Below, in pieces: positions 50,490-59,785 of a DNA stretch of 64,000 nucleotides. A program made the translations under genes and the position numbers. The DNA is from Bradyrhizobium sp. 170 (lineage in GTDB: Bacteria > Pseudomonadota > Alphaproteobacteria > Rhizobiales > Xanthobacteraceae): assembly GCF_023101085.1 (NCBI RefSeq), contig NZ_CP064703.1, forward strand, positions 4,712,001 through 4,776,000, read 5' to 3'. Positions within the stretch are counted from its first letter, which is position 1. Every line of letters starts with the position of its first letter. The notes beneath the pieces were generated by a model. That model saw only the letters and a list, made by a program, of their open reading frames with translations, ran no database searches and had not been told where the DNA came from.

Positions 50490-51254
50490 TCAGTACTTCG
50501 CGACGACCGGGGCGCCGAACTTGTAGCTCAGACGGACCACAGCCGACTGAATGTCGCGGGGCTTGGCATCGAAGGCGTAGGATCCCACAGCCGCGCCAGC
50601 GAGCTGGTAGCTCTTCCGCTCGAAGGCCGAATAATCGTACTCAAGTCCGACGATCCAGTTCGCGGTGATGCCGTATTCCCAGCCGGCGCCGACGGTCCAG
50701 CCGTGGTGCCAATGCGTCTGCGATCCCGAACCCGTCACCGGTACCGCGTCAACCACCGACAAGCGGTTGTTGACGCCGGCGTAGCCACCCTTGACGTAGA
50801 ACAGGTTGTTATTCACCGCGATACCGGCACGGCCGGTAACCGTCGCCATCCAGTCGGCGCGCCAGCTAAATTGGTCATCAAGTCCGGCGCCGAAGACGGT
50901 GTTGAGCACGGTGCCGCGGTTATCGAGGCCCGAAATGGTGCCCTCGATACCGAACACGAAGTTGCTGGCCTGCCAGTTGTAGCCGGCGTGGCCACCACCG
51001 AAGATGCCCGATCCGCGCTGGCGGAAGCCGTCGCCGGGCGAGAGATCACCGAACAGGGTGGTGTTAGCGGTATTGATCCACTCCTGGTTGGTCCAGGCGC
51101 CACCGACGTGGCCGCCGATATAGAAACCACCCCAGTTATAAACCGGTGCGACCGCAATCGGCGCCTTGGTATAGGGCCGCGCCGCCAGATCGGCGGCCGA
51201 AGCAGACATGGAGCCCATCGCAAGGGCGGCAACGGCGATAGCGAACTTTTTCAT
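50490..51254 (-). CDS. Outer-membrane beta-barrel protein (Omp25/Omp31-like)
   Basis: A 254-residue protein with signal peptide KKFAIAVAALAMGSMSASA, then ADLAARPYTKAP, the same mature start as the double-barrel protein. The barrel opens NWGGFYIGGHVGGAW and ends VVRLSYKFGAPVVAKY. This is the single-domain version of the family and probably an abundant outer-membrane protein. A strong terminator follows, and the A/T-rich upstream region is consistent with a strong promoter. Confidence 0.9.
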   Translation of the reverse strand: MKKFAIAVAALAMGSMSASAADLAARPYTKAPIAVAPVYNWGGFYIGGHVGGAWTNQEWINTANTTLFGDLSPGDGFRQRGSGIFGGGHAGYNWQASNFVFGIEGTISGLDNRGTVLNTVFGAGLDDQFSWRADWMATVTGRAGIAVNNNLFYVKGGYAGVNNRLSVVDAVPVTGSGSQTHWHHGWTVGAGWEYGITANWIVGLEYDYSAFERKSYQLAGAAVGSYAFDAKPRDIQSAVVRLSYKFGAPVVAKY

Positions 51255-51480
51255 AGTTATTTCCCAGAGTGACAAATTCGAAATTCTGCCGTGAAATTAT
51301 CCAGAACTACTCGGAATGGCTGTAACCACGCCGCAACAGCGACGCAAATTCGGCCTTCGCACGTCCTGATTGCGGCCTTGCAATACAGGTTGGTTGATCA
51401 TTTGGTTAATCATTCCTGTTCAGCATCATCCGGGGCTCACTCACCCGCCAGCAGCGTCCCGCCGCCGCGCACGAATCAGC

Positions 51481-52695
51481 CTAATGGCCGCGAATCGGCG
51501 ACTGCACGTGCTCGGGCCGCACCCCGAGGCCGATAAACCGCGCCGTGATGCCCTGCAGCCAGGGCACGGCGGTGACCAGCCGCATCACGAGCGGGACCTT
51601 CAGCGGCTGATTGCCCGGCTTGAGCGCGGCGCTGACGATGTTGTTTTGCGCCACCACCTGCATCCGTTGCGTCATCCTGACCGGAAACTCCCGGCGGCGG
51701 CGGACGGCGTCGAGTTCGTCCTCCGACGGGCAGCCGCCCGCCAGTCTCAAAGCCAGCAGGTTGGCGGCCGCCACCGCGTCCTGCACCGCGAGATTGACGC
51801 CGACGCCGCCGATCGGCGACATCGCATGCGCGGCGTCGCCGATGCACAACAGCCCTGGCCGGGTCCAGCGCTTCAGCCGGTTGATCGCAACCGTCAACAG
51901 CTTCACGTCGTCCCAGCTCTTCAGCTCTGATAGCCCCGATTTCAGGATCGGCGCCATCCGCGCGATAGCGTCGAGCAACGCCGGCAGCCCCCTCGCCTTC
52001 ACGGCGTCATACTGCCCCTTGGGAATGACGAAGGCGCATTGCCAGTAGTCGCCGCGGTCGAAGGTCACCATCATCTTGCCGGGATCGACCCGCGCAAACA
52101 GGTTTTCGCTTTCGCCCGCGCGTTTGCCGGCGCGAAACCACAGCACATCCATCGGCGCGCCGATTTCCTCGACCTCGAGGCGAGCGCGTTCGCGCACCAG
52201 CGAATGGCGGCCGTCGCAGGCAATGGTCAGGTCCGCCTCGATATCGATCACGCCATCCGGCGTCTTCGCCTTCACGCCCGTGATGCGCTCGCCGTCACGC
52301 AGCAGGTCGACCGCTTCGGTCGACATCATCACCTTGAGCGAAGCAAACCGCTTGCCGCTCTCGCGCAGGAAGTTGAGAAAGTCCCACTGCGGCATGAAGG
52401 CGATGAAAGGGTATTTGATCTTGAGCCGGCTCAGATCCGCGATCCGCACCGTCTCGCCGCCGAACATCCCCTCCATCTTCTGCAGGCGCTGGTGCGGCAA
52501 TTTCAGGAAGCCGTCGATCAGTCCTAGTTCGTCCATCACCTGCAGCGTGGAGGGATGCACGGTGTCGCCGCGAAAATCGCGGAAAAAATCCGCGTGCTTC
52601 TCCAGCACCACGACATCGATGCCGGCGCGCCCGAGCAGATAACCGAGCATCATGCCCGCGGGCCCGCCGCCGACGATGCAGCAACGTGTTTTCAT
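51481..52695 (-). CDS. FAD-dependent monooxygenase (PheA/TfdB/UbiH-like)
   Basis: A 404-residue flavoprotein. The dinucleotide motif CCIVGGGPAGMMLGYLLGRA is at the N-terminus, the DG motif reads TIACDGRHSLVRE near residue 164, and the GD motif reads LLCIGDAAHAMSPIGGVGVN near residue 285. This is the class A flavin hydroxylase architecture. Substrates in the family range from phenols to ubiquinone precursors and polyketides, so no specific reaction is assigned. Start ATG 52695 has AAGGAGCG upstream. Confidence 0.88.
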   Translation of the reverse strand: MKTRCCIVGGGPAGMMLGYLLGRAGIDVVVLEKHADFFRDFRGDTVHPSTLQVMDELGLIDGFLKLPHQRLQKMEGMFGGETVRIADLSRLKIKYPFIAFMPQWDFLNFLRESGKRFASLKVMMSTEAVDLLRDGERITGVKAKTPDGVIDIEADLTIACDGRHSLVRERARLEVEEIGAPMDVLWFRAGKRAGESENLFARVDPGKMMVTFDRGDYWQCAFVIPKGQYDAVKARGLPALLDAIARMAPILKSGLSELKSWDDVKLLTVAINRLKRWTRPGLLCIGDAAHAMSPIGGVGVNLAVQDAVAAANLLALRLAGGCPSEDELDAVRRRREFPVRMTQRMQVVAQNNIVSAALKPGNQPLKVPLVMRLVTAVPWLQGITARFIGLGVRPEHVQSPIRGH

Positions 52696-52887
52696 CGCTC
52701 GCGCTCCTTAATATTCAAAACCAGTTCGGCGGGAGATTAAAATGCCCGACGCCGGCGGCGAAGCGCCATCTGCCAACTAATTCGTCATCAACGAAGGACA
52801 AGTCTACCTTATCTCCTTAGGTTGTCGCTTCACCACAGCCACAACTACCATATGCACGATAATTTTGCCTCGGAAAGGGTGTGAGCC

Positions 52888-53133
52888 ATGGGTTCGATCT
52901 CCGCGACTGGCGCTTCGACGTATAACGCCCTGGCCTCACTGCTCACCCCGGCGTCGTCCACCAGCGACTCCCCGCCACAAACGGCCGCGGCGCGGACCTG
53001 TTCGCCTGGTGCTGTCCGGGTTCCAGAATTAACCTGCGCGACGAACATCAAGCTTAACATGCGAGTTTCGTTGCGGCCGATCCAAACAAGTCTAGCGTGG
53101 CTGCAGTCGCGCAGATTGGCCCCCCTAGTTTAG
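52888..53133 (+). CDS. Possible small protein, uncertain
   Basis: An 81-codon frame beginning MGSISATGASTYNALASLLT, with AAAGGGTGTGAG before the ATG. The first 25 residues (Ser/Thr-rich, then LLTPASSTSDSP) recall short proteins in this lineage that begin with a similar Ser-rich motif. The second half looks like random translation, so a frameshift or decay after about codon 30 is likely. It lies in a debris region between the monooxygenase and the glycan block. Confidence 0.3.
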   Translation: MGSISATGASTYNALASLLTPASSTSDSPPQTAAARTCSPGAVRVPELTCATNIKLNMRVSLRPIQTSLAWLQSRRLAPLV

Positions 53134-53152
53134 CCTGCGTACTGCGCGATCA

Positions 53153-53182
53153 GGGGCCGCCTCGTGCCCTCGAGGCGGCCCC
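53153..53182. other. Strong isolated hairpin (12-bp perfect stem)
   Basis: GGGGCCGCCTCG (53153-53164) and CGAGGCGGCCCC (53171-53182) enclose the loop TGCCCT. No T-tract follows on either strand. It lies just before the caspase-gene fragment and may mark a former transcript end or a rearrangement point. Confidence 0.55.
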
Positions 53183-53211
53183 GCCCCCAAGACAAAGGCC
53201 ACGCGGGCGTT

Positions 53212-53329
53212 ACGGCGGCATCTTCAAAACCTTGTCGGGCACCGTGCTGTCGATGCCGACGCGCATTTCGCGGATCGCGCAGCGATACGACATCAGGTGC
53301 GTGTAATAGACCAGAAGACCGTTGAATTC
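53212..53329 (-). pseudogene. 118-bp fragment of a caspase-like gene
   Basis: The sequence from ACGGCGGCATCTTCAA to GACCGTTGAATTC matches 60945-61062, inside the intact caspase-like gene, with about ten differences in 118 bases. Orientation is the same. The fragment encodes codons corresponding to EFNGLLVYYTHLMSYRC and onwards. It lacks both flanks of the gene. Confidence 0.85.
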
Positions 53330-53355
53330 CGCTCACCTCCAGCTACCTTACTCGC

Positions 53356-55050
53356 ATGATCCTGACCCTGATATTGCTCGCAGCTATCGGTGTCATTGTG
53401 CTGGCAGAACGCAGCGCCGAGCACCTGCCATTCGCGATCTCGATGCTCTCCCTTAGCGTGGCCGGATTCTCATTCGTCGTTGGCGATTTCGACAGAGCGA
53501 TCCTGCTGGCTGGTGTGCTGGCCGCAGCAATCACCGCCGCATCGACTATCAAACATAATTACAGCGCGCTTAAGCTGACTGTAACCGACTTGCCACTGAT
53601 GTTCGCAGGCACAGTTCCCTTTTTTGTATCGCAGTACCCGCGCGCCGTATTAGCCGTTCTGACTGGAGCTGGCGCACTCATCCTGGCTGTAATTGCTACT
53701 CTGATCCACGGAACCGGGCCATCAATTCCCCTGGATGTCAGGGTTTCTCTATTCAGCGTTACGCTTGTTTGCGTTGTAGCGGCCTTCAGGATGAGCGGCG
53801 GCGGCATTTCCTTCCAGCGGATCATGGCCCAGCGGCGGTGCTTTTACTCGACCTTCATGGCTTCGCTAATCGATCCACATTCCTGGCGGCAAGTCGGCGG
53901 ATTGGCTCTGAGCGATATTGCAAACGACCCGTTGCCGCTAATGGCGGCCGTACCAGCGCGCACCATCGAATATCCCGACATTATCGTCATCCAGCATGAA
54001 TCGATTTTCGATCCTCGCATTTTTGGACTTCCGATTGAGCCGACTGTCGAAGCGTTCCTGTCCCCAAAGAATGGCCTCCATGGAATCCTCAACGTCGACA
54101 TTTTCGGCGGAGGTTCGTGGCAATCCGAATTTAGCTTGTTGACCGGTCTTTCAAGTGCAAGCTTCGGTTCAAATGCCTATTACCTTTTCAAGCAGGGCGC
54201 GGGCCGATTTCACAACAGTCTTCCCCACGCGTTGGCTGCGCTTGGGTACAGGACCATGCTCGCGTCGAGCTGTCGTCGCAGCTTTCTCAACTACGATGAA
54301 TTTTATCGTTCGATTGGCATTAGCGAACGCATCTTTGCGGACGACTTCCCTCCACCGTTCGACATCAGCCAGTTCGAGACGACAAATTCCGATGCATTTT
54401 TTCTGGAAGCCGCGTTCGCGGCCCATACGAAGGGTATTGCTGACGACCCGGCGCCCCGCTTTCTATATGCACTGACCAACTTCAATCACGGCCCCCACAA
54501 CCGAAGGCTGGCAGCGCCCGGACGGTTTGAGAGGGAACGTGCCTTTGCCGCATCAAGCCTTCCCGATGCTCAATATGCCGAATACTACGCAAGGCTTGCG
54601 GAGACAGCCTCAACCTGGAAACGGCTCAAGTTTGAGCTGGCAACGAATTTTCCCAAACGTCCTGTTCTCATCGTGCATTACGGGGATCATCAGCCCGTCG
54701 TGGCGAAGCGGATCGATCGGCAGCTCAAACTCCCCAACGATGCACGGCGCGCGTTCCGCACATTCTATGCGATGGAGGCGCTAAACATCGCATCCGATCG
54801 CCTTGCTTCCGGACCGGGTGCGGACCTGGATATTGCTTTTCTTGGGACCGTCGCCCTGCAGCAAGCAGGTCTGCCGCTTGATCCGATATTTGCCACCCGC
54901 GCCAGCTTGCTTGACCATTGCCGGGAAACCTACTTTGCGTCGCCTTCCGAACAGAAGCGCCGATTCCATCGCACGCTTGTGGATCTGGGCATGATAGACA
55001 CGGGGCCGAGCGTTCCAAACGGCCGCTACTCGCCCACGCCGACGAAGTAA
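53356..55050 (+). CDS. LTA-synthase-like membrane sulfatase-fold transferase
   Basis: A 564-residue protein. About four to five membrane helices occupy residues 1-165. A soluble sulfatase-fold domain follows: YPDIIVIQHESIFDPRIF near residue 210, FGGGSWQSEFSLLTGLSSAS near 255 with the candidate nucleophile, FNHGPHN near 376, and HYGDHQPV near 440. This is the plan of LtaS, OpgB/MdoB and phosphoethanolamine transferases, which move phosphoglycerol or similar groups from lipids to glycans. The nearby acyltransferase and O-antigen ligase support surface or periplasmic glycan modification. Codon use is clearly less G+C-biased than in flanking genes. Confidence 0.82.
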   Translation: MILTLILLAAIGVIVLAERSAEHLPFAISMLSLSVAGFSFVVGDFDRAILLAGVLAAAITAASTIKHNYSALKLTVTDLPLMFAGTVPFFVSQYPRAVLAVLTGAGALILAVIATLIHGTGPSIPLDVRVSLFSVTLVCVVAAFRMSGGGISFQRIMAQRRCFYSTFMASLIDPHSWRQVGGLALSDIANDPLPLMAAVPARTIEYPDIIVIQHESIFDPRIFGLPIEPTVEAFLSPKNGLHGILNVDIFGGGSWQSEFSLLTGLSSASFGSNAYYLFKQGAGRFHNSLPHALAALGYRTMLASSCRRSFLNYDEFYRSIGISERIFADDFPPPFDISQFETTNSDAFFLEAAFAAHTKGIADDPAPRFLYALTNFNHGPHNRRLAAPGRFERERAFAASSLPDAQYAEYYARLAETASTWKRLKFELATNFPKRPVLIVHYGDHQPVVAKRIDRQLKLPNDARRAFRTFYAMEALNIASDRLASGPGADLDIAFLGTVALQQAGLPLDPIFATRASLLDHCRETYFASPSEQKRRFHRTLVDLGMIDTGPSVPNGRYSPTPTK

Positions 55051-55306
55051 TCGAATGAGCCCGCTATGTCTGTTGTTGGCACTTTTTGGAAGTGACGCGT
55101 GAGGCTGACGAATTCGGCTCATCGGCGAAGAGCGGACATCGCGATTGCGTGCGCCGAGGTCTGAAAAGACCCTGGCGACATTACGGACTTCATATATCCA
55201 GCGCTTAACGATGTATGAATCGTGATAATTCGTCGATGCTTCTTAGCCGAATTTTATTGGATTCACCCTTAGGTGGCAGGCGAATGGAGCGTAAGGAGTG
55301 ATCACA

Positions 55307-55855
55307 ATGGCGTTCGGCAAGCGTCAATCCGGAGTGGGAGCCGCTTCACAAGCTTTCAATGTCGACATGACTGTCGCACAAAGCCAAGCCGCCAACGACA
55401 CCACCCAACCGGTAGGCCACCCGTTTCGTTGGCTCGTCGTGCTCCTTGCTTGCGGCGCCATGCTTTACGGACTTTTTGTGAGCTATGGTCCGGACATCCT
55501 GCGGGACCATCGCCTGGCCGGAACCTGGCAACCGGCGTATGATTTGCAAGCCACGGATGGGAAGTGCGAGCGAACAAACTTCGTGATCACCCGCTGCAGC
55601 GTCAAAATCAAATCGGTCGCCAGGCCTGATCAAGCGCCGATCGCTCATAATTTCTTGATGCTATTTGCGGGCGGTGGCGGGGAGGCTCTAGTGCCGGTGC
55701 GCTCAACGGCTGACCGCAGTGCAGTCTCGATCTTCTACGCAGCGGAAACAAAGCTTTGGAACCGTACGCTGTCGTTTGTGTCCGTGGCAGGCATTCTCGC
55801 ACTATTTAGTGTCTGCGCGCTGTTCATTTTTTGGAAAGCGGCCAATTCCTTCTGA
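55307..55855 (+). CDS. Two-helix membrane protein of unknown function
   Basis: A 182-residue protein. A helix at about residues 42-62 (WLVVLLACGAMLYGLFVSYG) and another near the C-terminus (VAGILALFSVCALFIFW) flank a periplasmic domain with two Cys (GKCERTNFVITRCSVKIKS). The ATG at 55307 has TAAGGAG eight bases upstream. I recognise no family. The position between the LTA-synthase-like and ClpP-like genes suggests a partner in the same surface process. Confidence 0.6.
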   Translation: MAFGKRQSGVGAASQAFNVDMTVAQSQAANDTTQPVGHPFRWLVVLLACGAMLYGLFVSYGPDILRDHRLAGTWQPAYDLQATDGKCERTNFVITRCSVKIKSVARPDQAPIAHNFLMLFAGGGGEALVPVRSTADRSAVSIFYAAETKLWNRTLSFVSVAGILALFSVCALFIFWKAANSF

Positions 55856-55982
55856 CCGAGAACGTAATCCTTCGAAAACATCCGTCGTTCAGGCTGTGAC
55901 GTTGATGAAGAACACCTCAGGACATATTAGTCTTGCTCCGCCGCAGGTGTACTCCCTGTCGTCGAGCTCGGGTGAGTAGGCC

Positions 55983-56669
55983 ATGTCCTGGCTCAAAATT
56001 CTTGGTGCCGGCTGCTGCATCTTGCTGTTTTGGGCCATTTTCCAACTGCCTTCCGGCTCTGGAGATGTGGCATCTCGACAGATCTTGTCCATCAGCGAAG
56101 AGCCGGACCGCATCGTGCTCGGCTGGAGCGGGCCCGTGCAGGAGCCGATGAGCGAGCGCGTCGCCGCTGCCTTCGATCGTTACAAGGCTGATCGGCGCAG
56201 GCTCGTCCTCATCCTCAACTCGCCGGGCGGCTCGATCGAACACGGACGCAAAGTCGTCGCCGCGATCCGCGCGCGTGATCGCGCTATTGACACGTTTGTC
56301 CAAAAGGCCGGCGTTTGCGCCTCAATGTGCGTTCCGATTTTTCTCGCTGGCTCCAAGCGCATCGCCGATCCCGAAGCTTACTTCATGTTTCACCAAGCCA
56401 GCTTGAACAGTAGCGCCAGGGAAAACATGAAGCGACAGGAGTTCAGCGAGTCCGAGAAAGCCCTCTTCTCGCAAACCGTCAAGACAATCGAGACGCAAGC
56501 CACCAACGAGTTTTTCCGTAACGACATCGGCATCCGCGGGGTTAGCGTGGCCTGGCTTGCCAGGATGCGTGAGAAAATCTCGGGCCGCGATATCTGGATG
56601 AGCGGTCAACAGCTCGTAGATGAGGGCTCTGGCATCGTCGATAGTCTCATTCGCACACCTGCTCGTTAA
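55983..56669 (+). CDS. Membrane-anchored ClpP-like serine protease domain protein
   Basis: A 228-residue protein with an N-terminal membrane segment (LKILGAGCCILLFWAIFQL) followed by a ClpP/crotonase-fold domain. LILNSPGGSIEHGRKV is the oxyanion loop. The nucleophile Ser lies in VCASMCVPIFLAGSKRIADP, and FHQAS supplies the His. The placement of Ser and His follows ClpP, SppA and NfeD-type proteases. Facing the periplasm, it may process an envelope protein. It lies downstream of the unknown membrane protein on the same strand, with low-G+C codon use. Confidence 0.78.
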   Translation: MSWLKILGAGCCILLFWAIFQLPSGSGDVASRQILSISEEPDRIVLGWSGPVQEPMSERVAAAFDRYKADRRRLVLILNSPGGSIEHGRKVVAAIRARDRAIDTFVQKAGVCASMCVPIFLAGSKRIADPEAYFMFHQASLNSSARENMKRQEFSESEKALFSQTVKTIETQATNEFFRNDIGIRGVSVAWLARMREKISGRDIWMSGQQLVDEGSGIVDSLIRTPAR

Positions 56670-56992
56670 CGGGACTGGTTCTCCCATCCAGATGAGATGC
56701 GGATCTCCAAGAGCACGAAGAGAGTTGGCGTACTATTTGAAGGAATGGAGCCTAAGCCGCGCGCAGGAAGGTATCGAGGGCCTGCTATAGCGGCTGCCGG
56801 CACCTTGGAGACATGCTCGCCTGTCCTGAGAATGTCCGTTAACCGGGGTAGACCCGAAGTCCCTGGTCCGGCCAAACCGACGCGAATGACCCAAAGCCGA
56901 CTTTGGGAGCTGCTGTGTGACCTTCGTCAAAGAGCGGTTTGAACGTACCCAATATTTGCAACGGGATTGCTCCATGAATTTGGTGAATTCCC
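56670..56992. other. 323-bp region between the ClpP-like and acyltransferase genes
   Basis: An 81-codon frame at 56697 lacks a ribosome site and any recognisable feature, so I do not call it. Bases about 56885-56925 contain the short dyad CAAAGCCGACTTTG. Otherwise nothing is seen. Confidence 0.4.
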
Positions 56993-58234
56993 GTGAAGAA
57001 CTACTTCTCATTGCTGGATCCGCTGCGCTTCGGGGCTGCCCTCGGCGTCGCGGTTTTTCACCTGATGTTCTACTCTTGGGCCGGGTCTTCAATCAACGCC
57101 CCTCAAGGTTTTGAGCAATACTTCGCCGCCGACGTTCAAGTTCCGAACGCCGCACCTTTCACGTGGTTCGGTTGGGTGGGCGTTGAAATATTCTTTGTCA
57201 TTTCCGGCTTCGTCATTGCGAACTCCGCGAGCAAGTCTTCGCCCAAGGAATTTCTTTTCGGCCGTGCACTTCGGCTTTATCCGGCGGTCTGGGTTGGCTC
57301 CACCTTGAGCTTCCTCGTTCTGCTTTTCTTTGCGCGTGAGAAGGCATCCGAATTCATCCTTCCATACTTCCAGGCGATGCTGCTCATTCCCAAGGGGATC
57401 AAGGGTCAATGGCTTGACGCCGTCTATTGGACGTTGGCGGCAGAAATGGCCTTTTACGGGCTGGTGTTTTGCACGCTGCTCACGAAGAAAGTCACGCTGC
57501 GGCATCTGGCTTGGGGTCTCACCATCTATAGCGCCGTGTTCAATGCCTTCTCCATGCTGTTGCTATCGGGTGCGATACAGTCCGACATGCTCTATTGGGT
57601 TGTCCTGATGTTCCGGGTGCCGGGTGCAACATGGCTGTTGTGTCACGGCTGCTTTTTTGCGCTCGGGATTTGGCTGTTCATTTCGGCAAACAGAAAATTG
57701 TCGGCCCTCGAACAGTTCGCCGTGGTCGTGACATGCCTCTCCGGGTGTGCCGAGATCTACTATTTTTCCCATTTCCTTTTGACGGCTATACCCGCCATCT
57801 CGGATCAATCGGCCTTTGTGCCAATCCTCGTTTGGGCTGCGGCGGTGTTGCTCATTGCCTTTGCCGCGAACAAAAGCAGGCATTCTGCCGGCACCGCTTC
57901 CCCTGAAGCACCAGCTTATTTGAGAACGCTCGGGCTAATCACCTATCCGCTCTATCTGACCCACAACGTCACCGGCACTGCGATCATCCGTGTCCTGACC
58001 GATGCCGGTCTGGATGCCTCCCTGGCGGTATGGGCCAGTGTAGCCATGCTTGTTCCGGTCTGCTGGTTCATCTGCGCGAAGATAGAGCCCGCCATTCGAC
58101 GGCTACTGACGGAGTTCTTTTCAAACTTCAGAGTGCGTCCGAAGGCGGCGGCGGCATCGGGCCTTCCAGCTCCGCTTCCCGAGCTGCGCCTTTCGCTGCC
58201 CATCCGAGTAAAGGTGAACTTCACGGGACGGTAG
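56993..58234 (+). CDS. Acyltransferase family 3 membrane protein
   Basis: A 413-residue protein with about ten membrane helices. The N-terminal acyltransferase-3 motif is LDPLRFGAALGVAVFHLMFY, with the conserved Arg and His. Further family elements are WVGVEIFFVISGFVIANSA and RALRLYPAVWVGS. These enzymes O-acetylate or acylate surface polysaccharides, lipopolysaccharide or Nod factors. The start GTG 56993 is preceded by a poor ribosome site, so the start is moderately sure. Genes on either side belong to surface-glycan metabolism. Confidence 0.87.
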   Translation: MKNYFSLLDPLRFGAALGVAVFHLMFYSWAGSSINAPQGFEQYFAADVQVPNAAPFTWFGWVGVEIFFVISGFVIANSASKSSPKEFLFGRALRLYPAVWVGSTLSFLVLLFFAREKASEFILPYFQAMLLIPKGIKGQWLDAVYWTLAAEMAFYGLVFCTLLTKKVTLRHLAWGLTIYSAVFNAFSMLLLSGAIQSDMLYWVVLMFRVPGATWLLCHGCFFALGIWLFISANRKLSALEQFAVVVTCLSGCAEIYYFSHFLLTAIPAISDQSAFVPILVWAAAVLLIAFAANKSRHSAGTASPEAPAYLRTLGLITYPLYLTHNVTGTAIIRVLTDAGLDASLAVWASVAMLVPVCWFICAKIEPAIRRLLTEFFSNFRVRPKAAAASGLPAPLPELRLSLPIRVKVNFTGR

Positions 58235-58283
58235 CGCAGTTCGCAAGGTGCGCTAGCGATTTGTCCGGTGAAGCTCGAAGCGC

Positions 58284-58457
58284 TCAGGCGGAAACGTAAT
58301 CCACCACTTCTGTTTCCGCGGGCGGCGGAAGAAGGACAGCCCCCTGGCTGTTTGTCAGGTCAGCTATAGCCGTCAGGATATCGCGCCAAAGTTCGTTTTC
58401 GGCTGCAGCGACGTAGAGTTGACCGTCGATAGCATCATTAAAATCTAACTCGTCCTG
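58284..58457 (-). pseudogene. Possible N-terminal fragment of a LuxR-type regulator
   Basis: The minus strand is open for about 57 codons reading QLYVAAAENELWRDILTAIA, then DLTNSQGAVLLPPPAETEVV, to a stop. This resembles the first helices of LuxR-family regulators of this lineage, in which a helix ending in W-x-x-L is followed by a sensor domain. There is no start codon in frame, and no helix-turn-helix follows. It overlaps the 3' end of the O-antigen ligase gene. The assignment is tentative. Confidence 0.3.
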
Positions 58458-59785
58458 CTATTGGTGCCCAGCGGATATGAGCCTGGGCGTTGGGCGCCGG
58501 ACAGGCGTTGCGCGCGAGCGGCCATGCCGCCCGCGACGCCAACGCCCAACACGTATATCCACCCTGCGTGGAAGTCGAACAGGTGGGAATTGAGCAGCGA
58601 ACTGATGAAGTTCTGAACCACGATCACCAGGCCGATCCACGATGCAAAAAGCGATCCGCGAAAAAGCTGCAGATGGAAGTACCACATCGCATAGAGCACG
58701 AGGCAACCGAGCACGCCCCACTGGATTGCGACGTAAAGTGTCTGGTTATGAGGGTTGCGGATGATGTTGCCCCATTCACCGCTCTTGCCTTCGGCTTCGC
58801 GGCTAAAGAGCTGCAGGGTTGATCCGGTGCCGTGCCCGAAAACCGGCGCCTCGGAAATCGACCTGATGGAAACGCGCCAATACGCCAGTCGCAGGCCATT
58901 CGACGTCGCGGTGCTGGTCGGGCCATTCGATGTCGCGGCAGTGGTATCGCGGTCCACCTTGTAGTCCTGCACCGTGCGCCCGACCCGGTCACGCATATAG
59001 GGCGATGTGAACAGGACCGCGAACTCGACGACTGCCGCAAACATCAGAAGATAAATCGCGCGTCTCCGGTTCAAATATTTGACGGCAAAAAGGATCAGCA
59101 GAATCGGGAAGTAGACGAATGCCGTACGCGAGGTCGCGACATACCGCATGTCGAAATAGAAGCCCAACATGACGGCTGCGCAGGCGAAGGTCCACGCGCG
59201 ATGACCGTTCGCCGCGAACCACAGGATCAGCGGCGCCATGACAAACAGGCACAATGCGAATTCGTGGCTTTGATCGATGTAGTTTCTGACCGGGACACCA
59301 GCCATCGCTCCCGGCGAGGAGGCCTTCCAGTCGGCGAAGTATGTCACCCATGACAATCCCATCAGGAGGACACAGGAAGCCAGGAACGCGAACAACACCC
59401 AATGCCCGCGCTGGGAGCGTTCGTAGTGATAGAGCAGAAGCGGAACGGCCAGCAGCTTTGATACGGGCACGAGGCCTTGAATTCCAACCGGCCAGGTGTC
59501 CTCGGTCCAGAACAGGCCCGCCATCGCCAGTGCGAGGAAGGCCAGCGGCAGGAAGCTGGCCGGTGCGCGCAACGACTCGAGAAACGCCTGCCAGCGGATC
59601 GTGGGAAGAACCACGAGCACCCACAGCGCCATGGAAACGGAAACCGCCGTTGTGGACCATGGAAGCGAAGCGGCGGCCAGTGCCGGGTAAAGATCGACAC
59701 ACAGAAGCCAGAACCGGGATTGCGGCCACGAGCCGATGAGTTCAGGAATTCCCGGCCGTACGACGGGAGCGGTCAGCTCTGACAT
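58445..59785 (-). CDS. O-antigen ligase / polymerase family protein (Wzy_C)
   Basis: A 446-residue membrane protein with about twelve helices. A large periplasmic loop near residues 280-350 contains AYWRVSIRSISEAPVFGHGT then RNPHNQTLYVAIQWGVLG, characteristic of the O-antigen ligase family. The loop includes an internal near-repeat, ATSNGPTSTATSNG. It joins polysaccharide to lipid A core or polymerises repeat units. The ATG has TAGGAG eight bases upstream. It is on the opposite strand to the acyltransferase and forms the right edge of the glycan block. Confidence 0.87.
   Translation of the reverse strand: MSELTAPVVRPGIPELIGSWPQSRFWLLCVDLYPALAAASLPWSTTAVSVSMALWVLVVLPTIRWQAFLESLRAPASFLPLAFLALAMAGLFWTEDTWPVGIQGLVPVSKLLAVPLLLYHYERSQRGHWVLFAFLASCVLLMGLSWVTYFADWKASSPGAMAGVPVRNYIDQSHEFALCLFVMAPLILWFAANGHRAWTFACAAVMLGFYFDMRYVATSRTAFVYFPILLILFAVKYLNRRRAIYLLMFAAVVEFAVLFTSPYMRDRVGRTVQDYKVDRDTTAATSNGPTSTATSNGLRLAYWRVSIRSISEAPVFGHGTGSTLQLFSREAEGKSGEWGNIIRNPHNQTLYVAIQWGVLGCLVLYAMWYFHLQLFRGSLFASWIGLVIVVQNFISSLLNSHLFDFHAGWIYVLGVGVAGGMAARAQRLSGAQRPGSYPLGTNSRTS

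Noticed and set aside
56697..56942. An 81-codon frame after the ClpP-like gene
   Set aside because: No ribosome site, no recognisable sequence, and low-complexity basic composition.
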